Part shown: in pieces, positions 35,357 through 48,322 of the stretch
How the letters are laid out: the number at the start of each line of letters is the position of its first letter
Numbering within the stretch: position 1 is the stretch's first letter
The notes under the pieces: generated by a model
The model's input: only the letters and a program-made list of their open reading frames with translations
Database searches by the model: none
What the model was told of the DNA's origin: nothing
From: Neobacillus massiliamazoniensis
GTDB taxonomy: Bacteria > Bacillota > Bacilli > Bacillales > Cytobacillaceae
Reading direction: 5' to 3'
Assembly (NCBI RefSeq): GCF_001048695.1
Contig: NZ_CVRB01000002.1
Span: forward strand, 248,001 to 312,000
DNA length: 64,000 nt
Made by a program: the position numbers and the translations under genes

Positions 35357-35683
35357 ATGAAAAACGATTTATCTTATAAAGATAAAAAAGTGATTACAAT
35401 TGGAATCGTTAGAGAACTTACTGGTCTTTCCGATAGACAAATACGCTACTACGAAGAGAGAAAACTGATTTTTCCAGAAAGATCCCTAGGAGGAAGCCGG
35501 AAATATTCATTTTCAGATGTCGAGCTATTGATGGAAATCGCAAATAAAATTGAAGACGGAATTCAAACACATGAAATTAGAAAAGAAATGCTGCGAGAAC
35601 AAAAGAAACAATCCGATGCAGAAGTTAAAACGAAAATGATCCAAGGACAGCTCAATGCCCATTTCGGGATGAGAAAAGTGTAA
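35357..35683 (+). CDS. tnrA: Nitrogen-responsive MerR-type regulator TnrA
   Basis: 108 residues. The N-terminal half is nearly the Bacillus subtilis TnrA sequence as recalled: [38 protein letters not shown] and [17 protein letters not shown]. The C-terminus ends [12 protein letters not shown], the short tail through which TnrA meets feedback-inhibited glutamine synthetase; GlnR has a different, longer tail. TnrA activates nitrogen-scavenging genes and itself when nitrogen is limiting. Boxes fitting its consensus precede both this gene and amt. The ATG at 35357 has the purine-rich GAAGGGAG upstream. Confidence 0.95.
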   Translation: MKNDLSYKDKKVITIGIVRELTGLSDRQIRYYEERKLIFPERSLGGSRKYSFSDVELLMEIANKIEDGIQTHEIRKEMLREQKKQSDAEVKTKMIQGQLNAHFGMRKV

Positions 35684-35693
35684 TTTCCATATC

Positions 35694-35735
35694 CATTAAA
35701 AAAGTCCTGTATTTGAAGCAGGGCTTTTTCCTTTT
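35694..35735 (+). terminator. Intrinsic terminator of tnrA
   Basis: AAGTCCTG pairs with CAGGGCTT (with G-T pairs) and is followed by T5. Confidence 0.7.
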
Positions 35736-35772
35736 TCATTTCCTCCGGTTTTTCTCTAAATTTTAAAATCAA

Positions 35773-35789
35773 TGTTAGATTTCTTGACA
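35773..35789. promoter_or_regulatory. TnrA/GlnR box upstream of amt
   Basis: TGTTA-GATTTCT-TGACA matches TGTNA-N7-TNACA exactly. It lies upstream of a weak promoter whose best -10 is CATAAT at 35834-35839, fitting activation of amt by TnrA. Confidence 0.8.
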
Positions 35790-35866
35790 TGTTTATAGAA
35801 ATGTTTTTACAAACATGTGAAAATACAGCTATTCATAATGTTAAATAATTTCAAGGAGGTAAACTG

Positions 35867-37129
35867 ATGAATACTTTATTCTTAATGAACAGTCTTTGGG
35901 TAATGGTTAGTGCAGTGCTAGTAATTCTTATGATTGGGGGTTTTATCCTCCTTGAAACCGGTTCGACTAGGATGAAAAATGCCGGTCATATTGCTGCTAA
36001 GACGATTCTAACCTTTAGCATTGGATCGATCATTTTTTGGGCTGTTGGATATGGTTTATCCTTTGGCAAAGGAAGTGCGCTTATTGGTTTTTCCAACTTC
36101 TTTTATTCCGGTTATGATGTAAAAGGATTATCACTCTCGGGTGCTGTTTTCTTTTTATTCCAATTGGCATTTGCCGGTATATCGTTAACGATTGCGTTTG
36201 GTGGATTTGCTGAAAGGGCAAAATTAACAGTCTATCTAGTGTTTTCTGTACTCTTCTCGATACTTGTGTATCCACCTATTGCTCATTGGATTTGGGGTGG
36301 CGGCTGGCTTGCTGAGCACGGAAAACAGGATTTTGCCGGTTCAACAGTAGTTCATTTAACTGGAGCGATGGCAGCACTCGCAGCTACTATTCTATTAAAA
36401 CCTCGGATTGGAAAATATAACAAGGATGGATCCGCTAATAATTTGGCAGGACATAATCAAGTATTTACCGCATTAAGTGTCTTACTACTATGGGTGGGTT
36501 GGTTTGGTTTTAATGCAGGAAGCACGTTAGGCATTAACAAAGCATTCTTTGGATATGTCGCCGTTAATACAAACCTGGGCGCCGCAGCCGGTACCGTTGC
36601 AGCGCTGATGATTTCTTGGATCATGATGGGCAAAGCTGATGTATCAATGATGTTAAACGGAGCGTTAGCTGGCCTCGTTGCAATTACCGCTTCCTGTGGT
36701 TTTGTGGATACTTGGGCAGCTGTTGTCATCGGTTTTATCGCTGGAATTCTTGTATTCTATAGTATTCGTTTCTTTGAAAAATTGAAAATTGATGATCCCA
36801 TTGCCGCCCTATCCGTTCACGGAACGGCTGGAGTTTGGGGGACATTATCCAATGGACTTTTTGCAACAAAGGAACTGGCTACAATCGGCAAACCGGGTTT
36901 ATTTTACGGGGGCGGCTTGCATCAGTTAAGTGTTCAGGCAATGGGTGTTGTTACGTGTGCCGCCTACGCATTTCTTGTTTCATTTTTTCTTCTTTTAATC
37001 CTGAAGGTATTGATGAATGGGCTTCGCGTAACTGAAAATGAAGAAATTACTGGTCTTGACCTAAGTGAACACGGAAGTTACGGATACCCAGAATTGGTAA
37101 AGTTAGAAACAAAGCTTAAGGCCCAGTAA
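35867..37129 (+). CDS. amt: Ammonium transporter
   Basis: 420 residues with about 11 membrane helices. Amt signatures: FILLETGSTRMKNAGHIAAK, FVDTWAAVVIG, and the twin-histidine pore region in VVHLTGAMAALAAT and DDPIAALSVHGTAGVWGTL. AAGGAGG lies seven bases before ATG 35867. In Bacillus subtilis the orthologue nrgA (amtB) is followed by nrgB (glnK). Here a terminator follows at once and no PII gene is adjacent. Expression is probably TnrA-dependent through the box at 35773. Confidence 0.96.
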   Translation: MNTLFLMNSLWVMVSAVLVILMIGGFILLETGSTRMKNAGHIAAKTILTFSIGSIIFWAVGYGLSFGKGSALIGFSNFFYSGYDVKGLSLSGAVFFLFQLAFAGISLTIAFGGFAERAKLTVYLVFSVLFSILVYPPIAHWIWGGGWLAEHGKQDFAGSTVVHLTGAMAALAATILLKPRIGKYNKDGSANNLAGHNQVFTALSVLLLWVGWFGFNAGSTLGINKAFFGYVAVNTNLGAAAGTVAALMISWIMMGKADVSMMLNGALAGLVAITASCGFVDTWAAVVIGFIAGILVFYSIRFFEKLKIDDPIAALSVHGTAGVWGTLSNGLFATKELATIGKPGLFYGGGLHQLSVQAMGVVTCAAYAFLVSFFLLLILKVLMNGLRVTENEEITGLDLSEHGSYGYPELVKLETKLKAQ

Positions 37130-37134
37130 AAATT

Positions 37135-37180
37135 GATGGTGGTCAATCCCTTACTTGGGATTGCTCCACCATAGTTTTTT
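37135..37180 (+). terminator. Intrinsic terminator of amt
   Basis: TGGTGGTCAATCCC pairs with GGGATTGCTCCACCA (one bulge) around TTACTT and is followed by T7. Confidence 0.92.
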
Positions 37181-37338
37181 TAAAAAAATATTTCCTGAGA
37201 AAAATAGCGATTTTGGGAATCTATTTTTCAATGTCCTAATATGGGCAAAATTAGAATTGGTTTACTTCTCATGAGAGTATTCCAACAATAATCCCCCCTC
37301 CTATTCCTCCCATTCTTACCTGCTTCAAGTTCCCTTTT

Positions 37339-37353
37339 AAATTTTTTGAAAAA
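37339..37353. promoter_or_regulatory. Possible CodY box upstream of ilvE
   Basis: AATTTTTTGAAAAAT differs at two of 15 positions from the CodY consensus AATTTTCWGAAAATT. CodY represses ilv-leu genes in Bacillus, so the location is sensible, but A/T-rich DNA gives chance matches. Confidence 0.45.
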
Positions 37354-37496
37354 TATTTTTTTCTGAACAAACCCTATTAAACCAATAATGAAAACGCTAT
37401 CAATTATTTTGATTGTTTTGAATTATCAGATTTCTCTATTGACCATTGTTTGGATTAGTTGTATGATATCGACAATATCAATTATCTAAGATGTTC

Positions 37497-37548
37497 ACAT
37501 TGCCTTTTTTCATTCCTTAAGGGATGGGGTAAGGCAATTATTTTATAA
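37497..37548 (+). promoter_or_regulatory. Hairpin in the ilvE leader
   Basis: ATTGCCTT pairs with AAGGCAAT, enclosing an inner stem CATTCC-TTAA-GGGATG, followed by the A/T-rich TATTTTATAAAAG. It lies 50 bases before the ilvE start and might act as an attenuator or transcript stabiliser. No T-box consensus is present here. A second small hairpin, AACCG-TTTAAAG-CGGTT, follows at 37559-37575. Confidence 0.45.
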
Positions 37549-37598
37549 AAGATTTTTAACCGTTTAAAGCGGTTCATCATTAAAGAGGAGTGGTTAAG

Positions 37599-38507
37599 TT
37601 GGGTAGTCAATGGATTTTCCTTGGCGGCCAGTTCGTCAAGAAAGAGGATGCTGTCATTTCAGTATATGATCATGGCTTTTTATATGGGGATGGAGTCTTT
37701 GAAGGCATTCGTGTCTACACCGGTAATGTCTTTAGGCTCGATGCTCACCTGAAAAGGCTATATGAATCAGCACAATCCATTATGCTCCAGATTCCATACA
37801 CAAAGGAAGAAATGACTCAATTGATCGTTGAGACAATTAGAAAAAATCAACTTGAAAGCGCCTATATTCGTGTCGTTGTTTCCCGTGGTAAAGGCAATCT
37901 CGGACTGGACCCTTCCTCCTGCTTAAATCCAAATGTCATTATAATCGCTGAAGAATTAGCGATGTTTCCAAAAGAGTTCTACGAGCACGGAATCAAGATC
38001 GCCTCCGTTGCAAGCCGGAGAAATCGGCCGGATGTTCTTAGCCCTCAGGTCAAATCGCTAAATTATTTAAATAATATCCTTGTAAAACTTGAAGCAAACC
38101 AAGCTGGGGTCCAAGAAGCCTTGATGCTCAATGACCAAGGCTATGTTACAGAGGGTTCCGCAGACAATATCTTTATCGTTAAAAACGGTATTGTATATAC
38201 TCCTCCCGTTTATCTTGGCGCTTTAGAAGGGATTACCCGGAATGCGATTCTTGATGTAGCAAGGGCACAAGGTTTTGAAGTGAGAGAAACTCCATTTACC
38301 CGACATGATGTCTACGTTGCAGATGAGGTCTTCCTTACCGGAACTGCCGTTGAAGTCATAGCCGTTGTTGAAGTAGATGGGCGGATCATTAAGGATGGTA
38401 AACCTGGAAACGTAACAAACCAACTGTTAGAGGAATTTAGAAGGATTGTTACAACAGACGGAGTGGCTGTTTACCCGTCAGAAACAAATCACGTAAATGT
38501 CAGTTAG
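37599..38507 (+). CDS. ilvE: Branched-chain amino acid aminotransferase
   Basis: 302 residues from TTG 37599, eight bases after AGAGGAG; this gives the N-terminus GSQWIFLGGQFVKK usual in the family, while the GTG three codons earlier overlaps the site. Class IV PLP-enzyme motifs: SVYDHGFLYGDGVFEGIRVY (about 22-41), the PLP lysine in SPQVKSLNYLNNILVK near 155, and EGSADNIFIVKNG. It transfers amino groups between glutamate and the branched-chain 2-oxo acids. It is first gene of the ilv-leu block, 12 bases before ilvD. Confidence 0.95.
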   Translation: MGSQWIFLGGQFVKKEDAVISVYDHGFLYGDGVFEGIRVYTGNVFRLDAHLKRLYESAQSIMLQIPYTKEEMTQLIVETIRKNQLESAYIRVVVSRGKGNLGLDPSSCLNPNVIIIAEELAMFPKEFYEHGIKIASVASRRNRPDVLSPQVKSLNYLNNILVKLEANQAGVQEALMLNDQGYVTEGSADNIFIVKNGIVYTPPVYLGALEGITRNAILDVARAQGFEVRETPFTRHDVYVADEVFLTGTAVEVIAVVEVDGRIIKDGKPGNVTNQLLEEFRRIVTTDGVAVYPSETNHVNVS

Positions 38508-38519
38508 GAGGCGCCTTTC

Positions 38520-40187
38520 ATGCGCAGCGATATGATTAAAAAGGGGATTGATCGTGCCCCCCACCGAAGTCTTTTATACGCAACCGGGGTCAAAACCAGT
38601 GACTTAGATAAACCATTCATTGGTGTCTGTAACTCCTATATCGACATTATTCCCGGGCATAGACACCTAAACTCCTTCGGTGAAATTGTCAAAGAAGCTA
38701 TCCGCGAAGCCGGCGGTATCCCGTTTGAGTTTAATACGATCGGTGTTGATGATGGTATTGCGATGGGACATATTGGGATGCGCTATTCCCTGCCAAGTCG
38801 TGAAATCATTGCCGACAGTGCCGAAACAGTTATCAATGCTCACTGGTTTGACGGCGTTTTTTACATCCCGAACTGTGACAAAATTACACCGGGAATGTTA
38901 ATGGCAGCAGCCAGGACCAATGTTCCATCTGTATTTGTTTCAGGCGGGCCGATGGAAGCAGGTGTATCTTCAACGGGTAAAAACCTCTCCCTTACTTCTG
39001 TTTTTGAAGGAGTTGGAGCGTATCATAAAGGATCGATGACTCAGCAGGATCTGCTTGATCTTGAAACGAATGCCTGTCCTACCTGCGGTTCATGCTCAGG
39101 AATGTTTACTGCCAACTCAATGAACTGCCTTATGGAAGTTTTAGGGATGACGGTTCCTGGTAACGGAACGATTGTTGCCACTTCTGAAGAAAGACACGAG
39201 CTCATTCGTCAAGCAGCTAAACATTTGCTTGAATTAGTGAAAAACGATATTCGACCGCGTGACATCATGACAAGAGAAGCATTCGATAATGCTTTTGCTT
39301 TAGATATGGCCATGGGTGGTTCTACTAACACGGTTCTTCATACATTAGCCATCGCTCATGAGTCCGGTATTGAATACGATTTACGCGATATTAATAAAAT
39401 TGCTGAAAAAGTTCCTTATTTGGCAAAAATCATGCCGGCATCCGATTATTCGATGCAAGATGTCCACCGCGCAGGCGGAGTAAGCGCCATTTTAAATGAG
39501 CTTTGTCAGGTGGAAGGTGCACTTCATCATAACTGCCTTACCATTACCGGGAAAACTATAGCTGAAAATGTGAAGGATGCAACAATCCTTGATGAAAGGG
39601 TTATTCGTCCTAGGGAAAATCCATATAGCCCTGTTGGCGGACTATCCATCCTTTACGGAAACCTCGCTCCAGACGGGGGTGTCATTAAAGTAGGGGCTGT
39701 TGACCCTTCTATAAAAACCTTCCTTGGTGAAGCCATTGTTTTTGATTCCCAAGAGGAGGCACAAGAAAACATTAATAATGGTCATGTTAAAAGCGGCCAC
39801 GTTGTTGTTATTCGCTATGAAGGTCCAAAAGGCGGCCCGGGAATGCCGGAAATGCTTGCTCCAACATCTGCGATTGCCGGCCGCGGTTTAGAAAAAGAAG
39901 TTGCCTTGATCACGGACGGTCGCTTCTCAGGTGCCAGCCGTGGAATCTCAATTGGACATATTTCACCTGAAGCTGCAGAAGGCGGCCCCATCGCCTTCGT
40001 CGAAAATGGCGACAAAATTTTGATTGATTTACAAGCGCGCTCGCTTGAACTTCTTGTTGATGACGAGGTTCTTGCAGAAAGACGGCGCTTATGGATGAAG
40101 CCAGAACCTAAGATCAAAACTGGTTATCTCGCAAAATATGCAAAGCTCGTTACCTCTGCCAACACTGGCGGAATCATGAAAATATAG
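38520..40187 (+). CDS. ilvD: Dihydroxy-acid dehydratase
   Basis: 555 residues, full length. Iron-sulfur cluster and Mg2+ motifs: [17 protein letters not shown] (about 116-132) and [19 protein letters not shown] (about 185-203), and the C-terminal [14 protein letters not shown]. It dehydrates dihydroxy-isovalerate and dihydroxy-methylvalerate to the 2-oxo acids. AGGAGG precedes the ATG. ilvE and ilvD lie ahead of the T-box, so they are transcribed from a separate upstream promoter. Confidence 0.96.
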   Translation: MRSDMIKKGIDRAPHRSLLYATGVKTSDLDKPFIGVCNSYIDIIPGHRHLNSFGEIVKEAIREAGGIPFEFNTIGVDDGIAMGHIGMRYSLPSREIIADSAETVINAHWFDGVFYIPNCDKITPGMLMAAARTNVPSVFVSGGPMEAGVSSTGKNLSLTSVFEGVGAYHKGSMTQQDLLDLETNACPTCGSCSGMFTANSMNCLMEVLGMTVPGNGTIVATSEERHELIRQAAKHLLELVKNDIRPRDIMTREAFDNAFALDMAMGGSTNTVLHTLAIAHESGIEYDLRDINKIAEKVPYLAKIMPASDYSMQDVHRAGGVSAILNELCQVEGALHHNCLTITGKTIAENVKDATILDERVIRPRENPYSPVGGLSILYGNLAPDGGVIKVGAVDPSIKTFLGEAIVFDSQEEAQENINNGHVKSGHVVVIRYEGPKGGPGMPEMLAPTSAIAGRGLEKEVALITDGRFSGASRGISIGHISPEAAEGGPIAFVENGDKILIDLQARSLELLVDDEVLAERRRLWMKPEPKIKTGYLAKYAKLVTSANTGGIMKI

Positions 40188-40209
40188 GATTATTTTAAAA
40201 AAATATTGA

Positions 40210-40540
40210 TAAATCAATGACGGGAATAAAAGAATAAGAATTCGTATTTACAGAGAGCTGGGGTTGCTGGAAGCCCAGTAATACAACTTATTCTGACATC
40301 GTCCCTGAGTGTTGTGCCGAACAGTCATTTCTAAGTAGGCTCAATCAGGTGTTTCTACTTAAGCACCTGTTACCAAAAGAAGCGCATCTTTCCTTTAGTA
40401 TTCGCTTCCTAAGGCAGTATTCGTGAGGATACTGTAAAAACCGGGTGGTACCGAGAAAATGAAGACCCTTTTCTCCCCGATTAATCTGCTATGTAACTTA
40501 TCAACTGCAGTTTATTTGGGGAGAAAAGGGTCTTTTTATA
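40210..40540 (+). promoter_or_regulatory. T-box riboswitch controlling ilvB-leuD
   Basis: A stem I region (GAGAGCTGGGGTTGCTGGAA, then CCCTGAGTG, CCGAACA) is followed by the T-box sequence GGGTGGTACCG at 40443-40453. A large intrinsic terminator follows: AAGACCCTTTTCTCCCC (40462 on) pairing with GGGGAGAAAAGGGTCTT and T5. The T-box sequence can form the competing antiterminator. By position in stem I the specifier is probably ATC (40298-40300, isoleucine), which is less sure than the T-box itself. Uncharged tRNA would allow read-through into the biosynthetic genes. Confidence 0.93.
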
Positions 40541-40739
40541 TTTGGATTAAGGAGTTTTGGGGTTAGATTGGGATACCTACAAATTTAACAAACTTATCTA
40601 CAAATTTTGGATTTTTTTTACACCCCCAAGTTTCACGAGCTGATTATTTACAAATAACCAAAACTCTTTCGTTTTATCAACACACAGCCCTAGGCTGAGT
40701 TTTTCAAATATTCAAATATTCATAAGGAGGGATTACGAC

Positions 40740-42464
40740 GTGAATGTAAAAGTAAAACTGGAATTTCAAACCAGTAACGCACCAAAAACAGGTGCAGATC
40801 TTCTTATCGACCTATTGATCAAAGAAGGTGTCGACACAATATTTGGGTACCCTGGTGGTGCTGTCCTGCCAATTTACGATGCGATTTATCGAGCACAAAA
40901 TTCAGTGCAGCACCTCCTTTTCCGGCACGAGCAAGGCATGATTCATGCTGCTGAGGGCTTTGCACGAATAACCGGAAAACCTGGAGTCGTGATTGCAACC
41001 TCAGGTCCCGGGGCAACGAACCTGGTTACAGGGATTACAGATGCAATGATGGATTCCTTACCACTGGTCATTTTTACTGGGCAGGTTGCACGCAGTGTCA
41101 TTGGAACCGATGCTTTTCAGGAAGCGGATATTATGGCAATTACGAGCCCGATTACAAAGCACAACTACCAAGTGCAATCAATTTCAGATCTGCCAAGAAT
41201 TGTGAAGGAAGCTTTTCATATTGCTTCTACCGGCCGTCCGGGACCTGTTGTCGTCGATATTCCAAAAGATATATCAGCTGGGGAACTATACTTCGAACCT
41301 AAAGAAGTCAATATTCACTTACCAGGCTATCAGCCAACAACAAAGCCAAATCCGTTGCAAATAAAAAAATTAGCAGAATCGATTGGAAAAGCAAAAAAAC
41401 CTGTTGTACTTGGGGGTGCAGGAGTCCTGCATGCAAAAGCAGCTTCTGAATTAACAGCCTTTGCCGAAAAACACAAACTTCCTGTTGTCACTACCCTTTT
41501 AGGGTTAGGTACCTTCCCTGCAGATAACCCCCTCTCTTTAGGGATGGGAGGCATGCACGGTACTTACGCTGCAAATATGGCATTGTACGAATGTGATTTA
41601 CTTATTAATTTTGGTGCCCGGTTCGATGACAGGTTAACAGGAAACCTAATTCACTTTGCACCACAAGCTAAGGTCGCACATATTGACATCGATCCAGCTG
41701 AGATTGGAAAAAATGTCCCGACACAAATTCCAATCGTTTCCGATGCAAAAGAAGCATTAATCGAATTATACAATCAACCAATAGATTCGCCTGAACGCGA
41801 AGAATGGTTAGAAACACTAAAAAGATACAAAGAAGATTACCCGCTCTGGTATGAACATAGCCAGAATGGAATGAGTCCACAATGGCTCATTGAAGCGGTT
41901 CACAAGGTGACCAATGGAGAAGCAATCGTAGCGACAGATGTCGGCCAGCATCAAATGTGGGCCGCACAATACTATACCTTTAACGAGCCGCATCGCTGGA
42001 TCACTTCAGGAGGACTTGGAACAATGGGGTTTGGCTTCCCAGCCGCAATCGGTGCCCAAATCGCCTCACCGGATCGTACAGTGGTCGCTATTGTTGGGGA
42101 TGGCGGTTTCCAAATGACGCTTCAGGAATTATCAGTTGTCTATGAACGGAAGCTCCCAGTAAAAATCATTATTGTTAACAATGGAGCACTTGGCATGGTG
42201 CGTCAATGGCAGGAGCTATTGCACGGGAATCGGATTTCAGAATCCATCCTCCATACACAGCCAGATTTTGTAAAGCTTGCTGAAAGCTATTCCATCCGCG
42301 GGTATAAGGTTGATAACCAGGAAGAACTCATTCCAATTCTGTCTGAAGTATTTGCTTATGACGGCCCAGTTCTAGTAGACTGCCGCGTTCTTCAGCAGGA
42401 AAAAGTCTTCCCGATGATTGCTCCGGGAAAGGGAATTCATGAAATGATTGGGGTGAAACCATGA
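40740..42464 (+). CDS. ilvB: Acetolactate synthase, large subunit
   Basis: 574 residues from GTG 40740, ten bases after AAGGAGG. ThDP-enzyme motifs: [15 protein letters not shown] with [16 protein letters not shown] (catalytic glutamate, about 60-75), and the ThDP/Mg2+ motif [20 protein letters not shown] near 455. It condenses pyruvate with pyruvate or 2-oxobutyrate, the first common step of branched-chain amino acid synthesis. The small subunit gene overlaps its end by four bases. Confidence 0.97.
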   Translation: MNVKVKLEFQTSNAPKTGADLLIDLLIKEGVDTIFGYPGGAVLPIYDAIYRAQNSVQHLLFRHEQGMIHAAEGFARITGKPGVVIATSGPGATNLVTGITDAMMDSLPLVIFTGQVARSVIGTDAFQEADIMAITSPITKHNYQVQSISDLPRIVKEAFHIASTGRPGPVVVDIPKDISAGELYFEPKEVNIHLPGYQPTTKPNPLQIKKLAESIGKAKKPVVLGGAGVLHAKAASELTAFAEKHKLPVVTTLLGLGTFPADNPLSLGMGGMHGTYAANMALYECDLLINFGARFDDRLTGNLIHFAPQAKVAHIDIDPAEIGKNVPTQIPIVSDAKEALIELYNQPIDSPEREEWLETLKRYKEDYPLWYEHSQNGMSPQWLIEAVHKVTNGEAIVATDVGQHQMWAAQYYTFNEPHRWITSGGLGTMGFGFPAAIGAQIASPDRTVVAIVGDGGFQMTLQELSVVYERKLPVKIIIVNNGALGMVRQWQELLHGNRISESILHTQPDFVKLAESYSIRGYKVDNQEELIPILSEVFAYDGPVLVDCRVLQQEKVFPMIAPGKGIHEMIGVKP

Positions 42465-42976
42465 AGCGAATCATCACAGCAACCGTTCAAAACAGAAGCG
42501 GTGTCCTAAATCGGGTAACCGGTTTATTACAAAGACGTCAATTCAATATTGAAAGTATTTCCGTCGGTCAAACTGAAATTGAAGGCATCTCAAAAATGAC
42601 TCTTGTCGTTGAGGTGGAAGACGAACAGCGGCTTGAGCAAGTAACTAAGCAGCTAAATAAACAGATTGATGTTTTAAAAGTTTCGGATATTACTGATAAA
42701 GCGATTGTTGTCAGAGAACTTGCCCTGATTAAGGTGGCCAGCTGCAGTCAGCTCCGTAGTGAAATAAATGGAATAATCGATCCATTCCGTGCCTCCATCA
42801 TCGATGTAAGCAAGGATAGCCTATCTGTTCAAATTACAGGTAAGCCGGAAAAAATCGATGCCCTAATTGAGCTGCTTCGCCCATACGGCATTAAAGAAAT
42901 ATCGAGAACAGGGGTAACCGCCTTTTTACGTGGCTATCAGCCACAGGTAACCGAATTAAACACATATGTTTTATAA
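42461..42976 (+). CDS. ilvH: Acetolactate synthase, small (regulatory) subunit
   Basis: 171 residues with an N-terminal ACT domain: [37 protein letters not shown]-terminal regulatory domain has [15 protein letters not shown] and [20 protein letters not shown]. It binds valine and tunes the large subunit. ATGA overlap with ilvB gives translational coupling. Confidence 0.96.
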   Translation: MKRIITATVQNRSGVLNRVTGLLQRRQFNIESISVGQTEIEGISKMTLVVEVEDEQRLEQVTKQLNKQIDVLKVSDITDKAIVVRELALIKVASCSQLRSEINGIIDPFRASIIDVSKDSLSVQITGKPEKIDALIELLRPYGIKEISRTGVTAFLRGYQPQVTELNTYVL

Positions 42977-42991
42977 CACAAATTCAAATAA

Positions 42992-45587
<2,596 letters not shown>

Positions 45588-45612
45588 TAAATAAATTTAA
45601 GGGGGCAATTTT

Positions 45613-46719
45613 ATGAAAAAACATATTGTCTTACTTCCTGGTGATGGGATTGGTAAGGAAGTGATCAATTCCGCAAAAGATGTTTTAAGTGCCATTGCCG
45701 AAGAATACAATCTCACTTTTAGCTTCGAAACCCATGAAATCGGTGGGGCAGCCATTGACCTTTATGGAACTCCTCTGCCGGATACTACTTTAGAGGCATG
45801 TAAACAGGCGGATGCTGTTCTGCTTGGCGCTGTCGGTGGACCAAAATGGGATCAGAACCCTTCCCATTTACGCCCTGAGCGAGGCTTGCTCGGCATTCGC
45901 AAAGCTCTAGATTTATATGCAAACTTAAGGCCAATAAAAGGCTTTAAGAACCTACTCCACTCTTCTCCTCTTAAGGAAGAAGTGGTTTCCGGAAGCGACC
46001 TGCTGATTGTCCGTGAGCTAACCGGCGGTCTCTATTTTGGTACTCCGAGTGAACGCCGTGAAAACGGCCAGATAGTAGTAGATACTCTCTATTACTCTCG
46101 GAAAGAGATTGAAAGAATTGTAGACAAAGCTTTTCAGGCAGCCCGGCAGCGAAGAGGTCACCTCACATCTGTTGATAAAGCAAATGTCCTTGAATCCAGT
46201 AAGCTTTGGAGAGAAATTGTTGAAGAGAAAAAAGCGCAATATCCTGATGTGGTTGTGGAGCATGTATTAGTTGATGCCGCTGCAATGAAGCTGATTACGA
46301 ACCCGTCTCAGTTTGATGTCATCGTTACGGAAAATATGTTTGGCGACATCTTAAGCGACGAAGCGTCTGTGTTAACCGGATCACTTGGAATGCTCCCATC
46401 TGCAAGTTTACGTGAAGACGGCGTTGGCCTTTATGAACCTGTTCATGGTTCCGCTCCCGACATTGCCGGTAAAGGAGTAGCAAATCCGGTTGCCATGATT
46501 TTATCAGCAGCCCTAATGCTAAGGTATTCGTTCCAATTAGATCAGGAGGCGAAAGTAATCGAAGATGCTGTCGAAGCCGTACTTGATTCAGGGTTCCATA
46601 CCGCTGATCTGCAGGTTGCTGGTGGGCGCCGTGTCGGCACATTTGAAATGACAAAGCTGATTGTCGACTATATTAAAACGCAAAATGCTTCTAAGTGTAT
46701 TATGAGTTGTTATGCTTAA
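45613..46719 (+). CDS. leuB: 3-Isopropylmalate dehydrogenase
   Basis: 368 residues. Family motifs: LLPGDGIGKEVINSAKDVL at the N-terminus, ADAVLLGAVGGPKWD, the active-site RELTGGLYFG, and the NAD motif EPVHGSAPDIAGKGVANP with metal aspartates in ENMFGDILSDEASVLTGS. It makes 2-oxoisocaproate precursor from isopropylmalate. GGGGGC precedes the ATG. The C-terminus ends with an unusual cysteine-containing tail (ASKCIMSCYA), possibly lengthened by the repeat array that follows. Confidence 0.96.
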   Translation: MKKHIVLLPGDGIGKEVINSAKDVLSAIAEEYNLTFSFETHEIGGAAIDLYGTPLPDTTLEACKQADAVLLGAVGGPKWDQNPSHLRPERGLLGIRKALDLYANLRPIKGFKNLLHSSPLKEEVVSGSDLLIVRELTGGLYFGTPSERRENGQIVVDTLYYSRKEIERIVDKAFQAARQRRGHLTSVDKANVLESSKLWREIVEEKKAQYPDVVVEHVLVDAAAMKLITNPSQFDVIVTENMFGDILSDEASVLTGSLGMLPSASLREDGVGLYEPVHGSAPDIAGKGVANPVAMILSAALMLRYSFQLDQEAKVIEDAVEAVLDSGFHTADLQVAGGRRVGTFEMTKLIVDYIKTQNASKCIMSCYA

Positions 46720-46739
46720 TAGATTGGGTTGTTTTTAAG

Positions 46740-46865
46740 TTTACTCGCGGGTCTTTGGAGTTTACTCGCCGGGATTTGAGGTTTACTCGCGGGTTTTTGA
46801 AGTTTACTCGCGAGTTCTTCAAATTTAGTCGCGACTTTTGGCTATTTACTCGCGAGTTTAATAAT
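46740..46865. repeat. Tandem array, exact 21-bp period, core TTTACTCGCGRG
   Basis: TTTACTCGC (one variant TTTAGTCGC) starts at 46740, 46761, 46782, 46803, 46824 and 46845, exactly 21 bases apart. The 12 bases between cores vary. The array sits between leuB and leuC inside the operon. A two-unit copy of the same core and spacing lies at 57960-57990. Confidence 0.93.
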
Positions 46866-46897
46866 TTCGAATCCATTCTATATTCGGAGGAGGGAAA

Positions 46898-48319
46898 ATG
46901 GTGCAAACACCAAAAAACATCGTTCAAAAAATTTGGGAACAGCATGTTGTCTATCAGGAAGAAGGCAAGCCGGATTTACTTTATATCGATTTGCACCTCG
47001 TTCATGAAGTGACCTCCCCTCAGGCTTTTGAGGGGTTACGTATGAATGGGCGCAAGGTTCGCCGCCCTGAACTAACCTTTGCAACAATGGACCATAATGT
47101 TCCTACTGTTGAACGTCATATTATCAAAGATCTAATTTCAAAAACGCAAATCGATACATTGAAAAAAAATTGTGATGAATTTGGGGTTCCGCTTGCTGAT
47201 ATTCATCACCCTGATAACGGAATTGTTCACGTAATCGGTCCTGAACTTGGCTTAACACAGCCTGGAAAAACAATCGTCTGTGGGGATAGTCATACCTCTA
47301 CTCACGGGGCATTCGGTGCTCTCGCTTTTGGAATTGGTACAAGTGAAGTGGAGCATGTCCTCGCAACGCAAACACTTTGGCAGGCACCTCCAAAAACAAT
47401 GAATATAAAAGTAAGCGGAAAGCTTGGAACAGGTGTAACCGCTAAGGACTTAATCCTCGCGATTATTGGGAAATTTGGCGTTCAGTTTGGAACAGGCTAT
47501 GTCATCGAATATACTGGTGAAGCCATTCGTTCACTTTCAATGGAAGAACGAATGACCGTATGTAATATGTCCATTGAGGCTGGGGCAAGAGCCGGATTGA
47601 TTACACCGGATGAAACGACCTTTGAATATTTACGAGGTAGACGACATGTCCCTAAAGGGGCTGCTTTTGAAGAAGCTGTTACAAAATGGCGCTCGCTTGC
47701 CACTGATGAAGGTTCCAGCTATGATTCAGTTGTTGAAATCAACGCTGAGGAGATTGAGCCTCAGGTTACGTGGGGAACAAACCCTGGAATGTGTCTTCCC
47801 ATCAGTGCCTCCGTCCCTACCCCAGATGAAGCCATGAAAGAAAGTGAAAAGGATGAAATCAAACGAGCACTTGCTTACATGGGCCTAGAAGCCGGCCAGC
47901 CCATTTCTAATGTAAAAATTGACCATGTCTTTATTGGATCTTGTACGAACTCGAGATTGAGCGATCTTCGGAAAGCAGCTGAGGTTGTTCGTGGCCGGAA
48001 GGTGGACCCTTCGGTAAAGGCAATTGTCGTTCCCGGTTCATTTAGCGTTAAACTTGCCGCAGAAAAAGAAGGACTCGATCAAGTCTTTAAAGAGGCCGGA
48101 TTCGAATGGCGCGAAGCAGGCTGCAGTATGTGCCTAGCAATGAACGATGACATTATTCCGTCGGGTGAACGCTGTGCTTCAACCTCAAACCGGAACTTTG
48201 AGGGCCGTCAAGGTAACGGTGCTCGTACCCATCTTGTCAGCCCAGAAATGGCAGCCGCCGCAGCAGTAGCAGGTCGTTTTGTTGATGTCCGCCAATTCAC
48301 TGCCAAGGAGGTTGGGTAA
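46898..48319 (+). CDS. leuC: 3-Isopropylmalate dehydratase, large subunit
   Basis: 473 residues. Aconitase-family motifs: [31 protein letters not shown] (about 127-146), and the cluster cysteines in [15 protein letters not shown] (about 345) and [13 protein letters not shown] (about 405). It binds a 4Fe-4S cluster and works with LeuD. AGGAGGG lies five bases before ATG. It follows the 21-bp repeat array. Confidence 0.97.
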   Translation: MVQTPKNIVQKIWEQHVVYQEEGKPDLLYIDLHLVHEVTSPQAFEGLRMNGRKVRRPELTFATMDHNVPTVERHIIKDLISKTQIDTLKKNCDEFGVPLADIHHPDNGIVHVIGPELGLTQPGKTIVCGDSHTSTHGAFGALAFGIGTSEVEHVLATQTLWQAPPKTMNIKVSGKLGTGVTAKDLILAIIGKFGVQFGTGYVIEYTGEAIRSLSMEERMTVCNMSIEAGARAGLITPDETTFEYLRGRRHVPKGAAFEEAVTKWRSLATDEGSSYDSVVEINAEEIEPQVTWGTNPGMCLPISASVPTPDEAMKESEKDEIKRALAYMGLEAGQPISNVKIDHVFIGSCTNSRLSDLRKAAEVVRGRKVDPSVKAIVVPGSFSVKLAAEKEGLDQVFKEAGFEWREAGCSMCLAMNDDIIPSGERCASTSNRNFEGRQGNGARTHLVSPEMAAAAAVAGRFVDVRQFTAKEVG

Positions 48320-48322
48320 AGG

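Noticed and set aside
46695-47012. A 105-codon frame with FTRxxLxFTRxF repeats
   Set aside because: It is the 21-bp array read in a frame that stays open because 21 is a multiple of three; it overlaps leuC.
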